From Bacillota bacterium (GTDB taxonomy: Bacteria > Bacillota_I > Bacilli_A > Acholeplasmatales > Acholeplasmataceae), in contig JAQCDH010000028.1 in NCBI GenBank assembly GCA_027620815.1, forward strand, positions 1 to 9,203: a stretch of DNA of 9,203 nt, read 5' to 3'. The position numbers and the translations under genes were made by a program. Every line of letters starts with the position of its first letter. Position 1 is the first letter of the stretch. The notes below the pieces were generated by a model. The model made no database searches. It saw nothing but the letters and a program-made list of their open reading frames with translations, and was not told the DNA's origin. Positions 5,192 through 9,203 of the stretch are shown one piece after another.

Positions 5192-6497
5192 CAGAAACCT
5201 TCTTTCTAAGAATAAATTTTACCGGCGTACCGGTAAAATCAATGGATTCTCGATACGCATTTTGTAAATATCTTTCATATGAAAAGTGGACATAGTCAGG
5301 TTGATTGACAAACAATTGAAATGTTGGTGGTTTCACGCCTGACTGAGTAATGTATGTAAAGTTTGCACGGCCATGATTAAATATTGCAGGTGGATGTTTT
5401 AATGTTGCTTCATGCAAGACTTCATTTAAAACAGATGTTTTTATTTCTTTAATGTAATTGGAATATGCTAAATCAATGGCTTCAAAGAGTGGATTGAGTC
5501 TTGTTTTATCTTTCGCTGATAAAAACACAACGGGTGCGTAACCGAAAAATTGGAATTTATCTCGAATTGATTTTTCCATTTTGGCCATGGTTTTATCATC
5601 TTTCTCAATAAGATCCCACTTATTAATAACAATCACAACTGATTTAAAATAATCTTCAATCAGTCCACCAACATGTAAGTCTTGTTCAATCACACCTTCA
5701 TGCCCATCAATCACAAGTAGGGCAACATCGGCTCTTTCTAATGCAGAACGTGCTCTTATGAGCGCATATTTATCAAAACTTTCATATATTTTACCGCGTT
5801 TTTTAATACCTGCAGTGTCAATGACAACATATTCTTTTTGATTTCGTCTAAATGTCGTATCAATGGCATCTCTTGTCGTTCCACTTAGTGGAGACGCAAT
5901 CACGCGTTCTTGATTTAAAATGGCATTCATTAAAGATGATTTACCAACATTCGGTCTTCCTACAATCGCAAACTGAATGGCATTTTCATCATATTTTTCT
6001 TCTGGTAATTGATGCATTGACATGATTTTATCTAAAACATCACCAATCCCAATACCGTGAATTGTTGATATACCAATCGGATCGCCAAGTCCTAATGCAT
6101 AAAATTCATAAATGCTTGGCATTTTAGAAGCATCATCAATTTTATTAACAATGACGATCACTTCTTTTTGGCGCTTCATTAAAATTTTAGCAACCATTTC
6201 ATCTGCATCTTGTATGCCTGAAACACCATCTACAACAAATAAAATCACATCTGCTTCATCCATTGCAATTTCTGCTTGAACTCTGATTTCAGTTAAAAAA
6301 GGAGCATCAACATAGTCGATGCCCCCTGTATCAATGACTTCAAATGGTTGATTCAACCATTCCGCTCGACCATACAATCGATCTCTCGTGATGCCTGGTT
6401 GATCATCTGTAATCGCGTGTCTTTGACCAATCAGACGATTAAATAAACTTGACTTGCCGACGTTTGGACGTCCAACAATTGCTATTTTAAATCCCAT
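5181..6497 (-). CDS. der: Ribosome biogenesis GTPase Der (EngA)
   Basis: Der has two tandem GTPase domains and a KH-like C-terminal domain, and acts in 50S subunit maturation. The 438 residues are the normal length. Domain 1 has G-R-P-N-V-G-K-S at 9-16, D-T-G-G at 56-59 and N-K-I-D at 118-121. Domain 2 has the same P-loop at 180-187, D-T-A-G at 227-230 and N-K-W-D at 292-295. The KH-like domain covers about 350-438 and includes the conserved P-P-T-F-Q-L-F-V-N stretch near 390-398. The ATG shares one base with the TAA of the S1 protein gene (TAATG), and no Shine-Dalgarno is seen, so translation probably depends on termination-reinitiation. The 3' end carries a perfect hairpin and the RBS of gpsA. 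The stop is TAG. Confidence 0.98.
   Translation of the reverse strand: MGFKIAIVGRPNVGKSSLFNRLIGQRHAITDDQPGITRDRLYGRAEWLNQPFEVIDTGGIDYVDAPFLTEIRVQAEIAMDEADVILFVVDGVSGIQDADEMVAKILMKRQKEVIVIVNKIDDASKMPSIYEFYALGLGDPIGISTIHGIGIGDVLDKIMSMHQLPEEKYDENAIQFAIVGRPNVGKSSLMNAILNQERVIASPLSGTTRDAIDTTFRRNQKEYVVIDTAGIKKRGKIYESFDKYALIRARSALERADVALLVIDGHEGVIEQDLHVGGLIEDYFKSVVIVINKWDLIEKDDKTMAKMEKSIRDKFQFFGYAPVVFLSAKDKTRLNPLFEAIDLAYSNYIKEIKTSVLNEVLHEATLKHPPAIFNHGRANFTYITQSGVKPPTFQLFVNQPDYVHFSYERYLQNAYRESIDFTGTPVKFILRKKVSDDI
5216..5239 (-). repeat. Perfect inverted repeat (10-bp stem, 4-nt loop) in the 3' end of der
   Basis: Positions 5216-5225 and 5230-5239 are exact reverse complements, with a 4-nt loop. The core of the stem is ACCGG/CCGGT, unusually GC-rich for this window. 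It lies in the codons for the conserved F-T-G-T-P-V-K stretch of Der and ends about 14 nt before the gpsA ribosome binding site on the mRNA. No run of Ts follows directly, so it is not a standard terminator. Confidence 0.8.
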
Positions 6498-7885
6498 TAT
6501 TTTTTCTTTTTGAATTTATCTTCAAAAAGTTCTCCAAGATTTGTACCTGATTCATCGACTTTTTCTAGTTCCATAAATTTCTCAAAATCTGAACGTAATT
6601 CTTTTTCTTTAACGCGTTTAATCGATAATTCCATTGTCCAAGTACTTTTATCTGCGACTAAGACAATTGCTTCAACTGTATCTCCAATTGCAAATAATTC
6701 ATCAATTTTTGCAACACGATCGATGCTTAATTCCTCTTGTTTGATGATGCCATCTGCACCTTGAACATTGACAAGTATTATATTACGTTCAATCCCTGTT
6801 ATTGGAACTTGAATCACATCACCTCTTCTAACAGTGACATCTTTCCAAGGGTTATCTAATAAAACACGTCTAGAAAGTGCAATTTTTTCTTTTTTTATAT
6901 CGATACTTAAAATCGCAACGGGAATGGTTTCACCAATTTTAACATAAGCATCATAATTATCATTTGGATTCCAAGAAAATTCTGATTGATGAAGAAGACC
7001 ACGTATGTCTCGTGCAAGTTCAACAATGATACCGAATGGTAATTTTTGAACAACAACACCTTCAACTGTTTCTGCTTTATGATGAACTTTTGCATATTCT
7101 TCATAAGGCGTTGGCATGAGTGCTTTCATTGATAAATCTAGTCGATTGCCTTCTTTTTTAATGACTTTTACTTCAACTTCTTGACCAATCGTTAATAAAT
7201 CATCAAGTTTATCAATACGATAATGACTGACTTGTGAAATACGCAATAATCCAGCAACATGACCGAATTTGACGGTTGCAGCATACGCTTCAATCTTATC
7301 AACAATCCCTTTTATGACATCGCCTGTTTTAATTTGTAATAGTTCATCTTCACGTGCTTTTAAACGAGCACCATATGCTTCTTGACGCGCTTGCTCAAAA
7401 ATCTTTTTACGTGATGCGATGATTTTTTGAAAACGTCCTCGTTTTGTTGCTTCTAGAAGTTGAACTTCTAATTTCTGACCACGTAATTGTTCTTTGTTTT
7501 TTACTAAATCAAAATCTAAATGGCTATAAGGAAGAAATGCTTCAAGTAATAATCCTTTTTCGTCTACTTTTTTAACAGATGCTGAAATAATAGACTCATT
7601 TTTAACAACCTCTTGTAACTTTAAAAACGCCTCTTCTTCAATAAGTGGTAACTTAGAAAGTAGAATTTGTGCAGGCTCATCCGTTATTTTTTGAATACGT
7701 GCTTTTACGGTATCACCAATAGCGATCAAACCAATAAAGGTTTGAGGCGCAGGTTTTGCGTAATTATCTAAATGGATTTTACCTTCGGTCATCGCATTTA
7801 AATCGACATATAAAGTATTTTCCTCTACTTTTATGACATTACCTTCTACGATTTGACCAACGCGGGGGATATTAATGTTTTGCAT
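6497..7885 (-). CDS. rpsA: S1 RNA-binding domain protein (30S ribosomal protein S1-like / YpfD-like)
   Basis: This 462-residue protein is a string of S1 (OB-fold) RNA-binding domains. They lie at about residues 9-78, 96-160, 188-256, 273-340 and 354-423, each starting with a G-x-V/I-I-x-G/A-x-V type strand and ending in an I-x-L-S-x-R/K type strand. A Lys-rich tail follows. Five domains lie between the four of Bacillus YpfD and the six of enterobacterial S1; the last is the least typical. Such proteins bind mRNA and help initiation on the ribosome. I chose the ATG at 7885, preceded by AAAGGA 9-10 nt upstream. A TTG 21 nt further up would place that RBS inside the gene. The start overlaps the end of cmk by 14 bp, and the stop overlaps the start of der by 1 bp. 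Confidence 0.92.
   Translation of the reverse strand: MQNINIPRVGQIVEGNVIKVEENTLYVDLNAMTEGKIHLDNYAKPAPQTFIGLIAIGDTVKARIQKITDEPAQILLSKLPLIEEEAFLKLQEVVKNESIISASVKKVDEKGLLLEAFLPYSHLDFDLVKNKEQLRGQKLEVQLLEATKRGRFQKIIASRKKIFEQARQEAYGARLKAREDELLQIKTGDVIKGIVDKIEAYAATVKFGHVAGLLRISQVSHYRIDKLDDLLTIGQEVEVKVIKKEGNRLDLSMKALMPTPYEEYAKVHHKAETVEGVVVQKLPFGIIVELARDIRGLLHQSEFSWNPNDNYDAYVKIGETIPVAILSIDIKKEKIALSRRVLLDNPWKDVTVRRGDVIQVPITGIERNIILVNVQGADGIIKQEELSIDRVAKIDELFAIGDTVEAIVLVADKSTWTMELSIKRVKEKELRSDFEKFMELEKVDESGTNLGELFEDKFKKKK
6506..6529 (-). repeat. Inverted repeat (9-bp stem, 6-nt loop) at the end of rpsA before der
   Basis: CTTTTTGAA at 6506-6514 is exactly complementary to TTCAAAAAG at 6521-6529. The hairpin is AT-rich and thus weak. 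It lies in the codons for the last residues of the S1 protein and ends 8 nt upstream of the der ATG, where a Shine-Dalgarno would normally be. Confidence 0.55.
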
Positions 7886-8534
7886 GTTGTCGCTTCCTTT
7901 TATCAATTTCTATCAAGATTGCTTGAATGACTTGTTCTTTTGTTAAATATGTTGTATCAATGACGATGGCATCACTCGCTTTTGTAAGTGGAGAGATCAT
8001 TCTTGTAGAGTCTTTTAAATCTCTATTTGCGATATCATCAATCATTTGTTTGAGCGGGATATCTAATCCCATTTCATGAATTCTTCTTTTCGCACGTTCT
8101 TCAATTTCTGCTGTTAAAAATATTTTCACTTGTGCTTGAGGTAATACAACAGATCCGATATCTCTGCCATCCATCACAACATCATACTTTTCAGCAATGA
8201 TTTGCTGAACGTCAACAAGTTTTTTTCTTACATATTCGATACTAGACACCAAACTCACATGTTGATTAATGGTTTTATCACGTATCACATCGGTTAAATT
8301 TTCACCATTTACATAAATAGATTCTTTTTGATATTCAAATATTGAGGATTCTAAAAACTGATACGTTTTCACATCATCTAAAGGTGTCTGATTTCTAAGT
8401 GCGATGGCGGTAACTGCTCGATACATTGCACCAGTGTCAATATGAACGCAATTTAGTTGATTCGCAAGTTCTTTACTAATTGAACTCTTACCTGAACCGG
8501 CAGGGCCATCAATTGCAATATGAAACGGCTGCAT
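7872..8534 (-). CDS. cmk: Cytidylate (CMP/dCMP) kinase
   Basis: Cmk transfers a phosphate from ATP to CMP or dCMP, supplying CDP/dCDP in the cytosol. At 220 residues it has the normal bacterial length. The P-loop G-P-A-G-S-G-K-S is at 10-17, D-T-G-A-M-Y-R (CMP binding) at 33-39, D-G-R-D-I-G at 122-127, the lid arginines R147/R150/R151 in E-E-R-A-K-R-R, and R-D-x-x-D-S-x-R at 171-178. A strong GGAGG (8543-8539) precedes the ATG at 8534 by 4 nt. It is the first gene behind a good promoter. Its last codons (K-R-K-R) are written by the purine-rich stretch that serves as ribosome binding site for the S1 gene, which overlaps it by 14 bp. The cmk-S1-der order is conserved in Firmicutes. Confidence 0.97.
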   Translation of the reverse strand: MQPFHIAIDGPAGSGKSSISKELANQLNCVHIDTGAMYRAVTAIALRNQTPLDDVKTYQFLESSIFEYQKESIYVNGENLTDVIRDKTINQHVSLVSSIEYVRKKLVDVQQIIAEKYDVVMDGRDIGSVVLPQAQVKIFLTAEIEERAKRRIHEMGLDIPLKQMIDDIANRDLKDSTRMISPLTKASDAIVIDTTYLTKEQVIQAILIEIDKRKRQHAKH

Positions 8535-8538
8535 AGTT

Positions 8539-8585
8539 CCTCCAATATCTATATTATTATAACATATTTATACTACTGAGCTCAA
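8539..8585 (-). promoter_or_regulatory. Promoter and RBS of the cmk-rpsA-der-gpsA operon
   Basis: The minus strand shows TTGAGC (8585-8580), an 18-bp spacer and a consensus TATAAT (8561-8556) preceded by TG-n, an extended -10. The GGAGG ribosome binding site is at 8543-8539. The -35 begins 5 nt after the stop codon of the upstream pseudouridine synthase gene, and no terminator is seen between the two, so read-through from upstream is also possible. Confidence 0.75.
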
Positions 8586-8590
8586 TATGA

Positions 8591-9203
8591 TCATTTGAGT
8601 TTGAACTGATATCCAAATAATTTTTTAACTTCATGAACTTTTAAATATCGGTACAAGCCACGTTGAATTCCTTCGGAATCTAAAAATGCATATCTAATTC
8701 TTGTAAGTTTTGAAACCGGAAATCCAACACTTGCAAACATTTCTTTGACTTGATGATATTTCCCGTCGACTAGCGTGATTTCAACATAAGATGTTTTTGT
8801 TGGAATTCTTCTTTCAAGAACACGAACTTGAACACCTTTAACAACGTGTTTACCACCAATGGGAACACCTGTTCTAAGTTGTTTGATTGCTTCTCTAGAA
8901 ATAATGCCTTGGCACACAACACGATATACTTTATCAACAAGATGCTTAGGATGAGTAAGTCTTTGTGTGAGTGCACCATCATTGGTCATCAGTAAAAGAC
9001 CCGCTGTATCATAATCAAGTCTTCCAACTGGATACAAGCGCGCTTCTTGATCGTCTTTTAATAATAAATCAAAGACCGTTTTACGACCTTTTTCATCAGA
9101 AACCGAAGAGATAATCCCCCTTGGTTTATTCATTAAAATGTATGTATATTCTTGTTTAAAAAGTTTTTTCCCATCCACTTCAATGTCATCCGTTGAAGAA
9201 ACT
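8591..9203 (-). CDS. RsuA/RluB-family rRNA pseudouridine synthase, 5' end beyond the window
   Basis: This enzyme isomerises one uridine in rRNA to pseudouridine. The catalytic domain is complete. Counting from the GTG codon at 9178, N-K-P-R-G is at 17-21, the catalytic motif G-R-L-D at 52-55 gives D55, L-T-H-P-K is at 74-78 and K-V-Y-R-V at 83-87. D-G-K-Y-H-Q-V-K at 138-145 is closer to RsuA (16S) than to the N-R-E/Q-V-R form of RluB (23S). The reading frame stays open upstream of that GTG to the window edge, and the 8 extra codons read as the linker that normally follows an N-terminal S4 RNA-binding domain (I-E-V-D-G-K). The GTG is therefore not the true start and the S4 domain should lie outside. 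Position next to cmk matches rluB of Bacillus-type clusters, so motif and location disagree on the exact target. It stops at TGA. Confidence 0.9.
   Translation of the reverse strand, partial: VSSTDDIEVDGKKLFKQEYTYILMNKPRGIISSVSDEKGRKTVFDLLLKDDQEARLYPVGRLDYDTAGLLLMTNDGALTQRLTHPKHLVDKVYRVVCQGIISREAIKQLRTGVPIGGKHVVKGVQVRVLERRIPTKTSYVEITLVDGKYHQVKEMFASVGFPVSKLTRIRYAFLDSEGIQRGLYRYLKVHEVKKLFGYQFKLK

Noticed and set aside
6510..6764. 84-codon plus-strand open frame opposite the S1 gene
   Set aside because: It is an antisense shadow, Ser-rich, with no RBS and no domain.
6907..7104. 65-codon minus-strand frame inside the S1 gene
   Set aside because: It is an alternative frame of a conserved coding region, with no RBS or recognisable product.
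7886..7906. Upstream TTG start for the S1 protein, adding 7 residues
   Set aside because: The TTG has no RBS, and the extension contains the AAAGGA that serves the ATG at 7885.
8556..8600. Terminator between the pseudouridine synthase gene and cmk
   Set aside because: Only a short GAGCTC palindrome is present, with no T-run; this stretch is better read as the cmk promoter.
8770..8982. 70-codon minus-strand frame inside the pseudouridine synthase gene
   Set aside because: It is an alternative frame within the conserved catalytic domain; composition is that of a shifted frame.
9176..9178. GTG as the true start of the pseudouridine synthase
   Set aside because: The frame is open to the window edge, and the preceding codons fit the linker after an S4 domain; the gene is truncated by the window.

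Overview
This AT-rich, gene-dense window reads as a chromosomal segment of a low-GC Gram-positive-lineage bacterium, most plausibly a mollicute of the Acholeplasma type. Genes overlap or nearly touch. TGA is a true stop (it ends the glycosidase gene and the pseudouridine synthase gene) and TAA and TAG are also used, so the Mycoplasma/Spiroplasma code does not apply. The gene order pseudouridine synthase - cmk - S1 protein - der - gpsA - hup is the order known from Bacillus-type Firmicutes chromosomes. The genus is an inference; no rRNA or other marker is present.

Left edge (1-832): on the minus strand, rdgB (nucleotide-pool house-cleaning) overlaps by 8 bp the start of a choline-kinase-like phosphotransferase that runs off the window. 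An 82-bp divergent intergenic region separates rdgB from a plus-strand pair.

Centre left (833-2862, plus strand): a two-gene accessory unit with a CPBP-family membrane protease and a GH17-like beta-glucosidase/glucanase that has no signal peptide. The second gene's Shine-Dalgarno overlaps the stop codon of the first. Its 3' end overlaps tail-to-tail by 31 bp with a six-repeat ankyrin protein on the minus strand. Each of these convergent genes appears to have its terminator inside the other's coding sequence.

Right (3815-9203, minus strand): a housekeeping run read right to left, consisting of a 5'-truncated RsuA/RluB-type pseudouridine synthase, cmk, a five-domain S1 RNA-binding protein, der and gpsA. 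The last four are linked by overlaps of 14, 1 and 11 bp and sit behind a good extended -10 promoter in front of cmk. Then comes hup with its own promoter and a strong intrinsic terminator. The block links rRNA modification, pyrimidine nucleotide supply, translation, ribosome assembly, phospholipid precursor synthesis and nucleoid architecture.

I see no CRISPR array, tRNA, rRNA, insertion sequence or phage gene. No undescribed multi-gene system is evident. The observations most worth a second look are structural: the interlocked convergent terminators, two hairpins at the overlapping gene junctions, a possible leaderless ankyrin mRNA starting just behind the hup terminator, and the unusual pairing of a CPBP protease with a cytosolic GH17-like enzyme.
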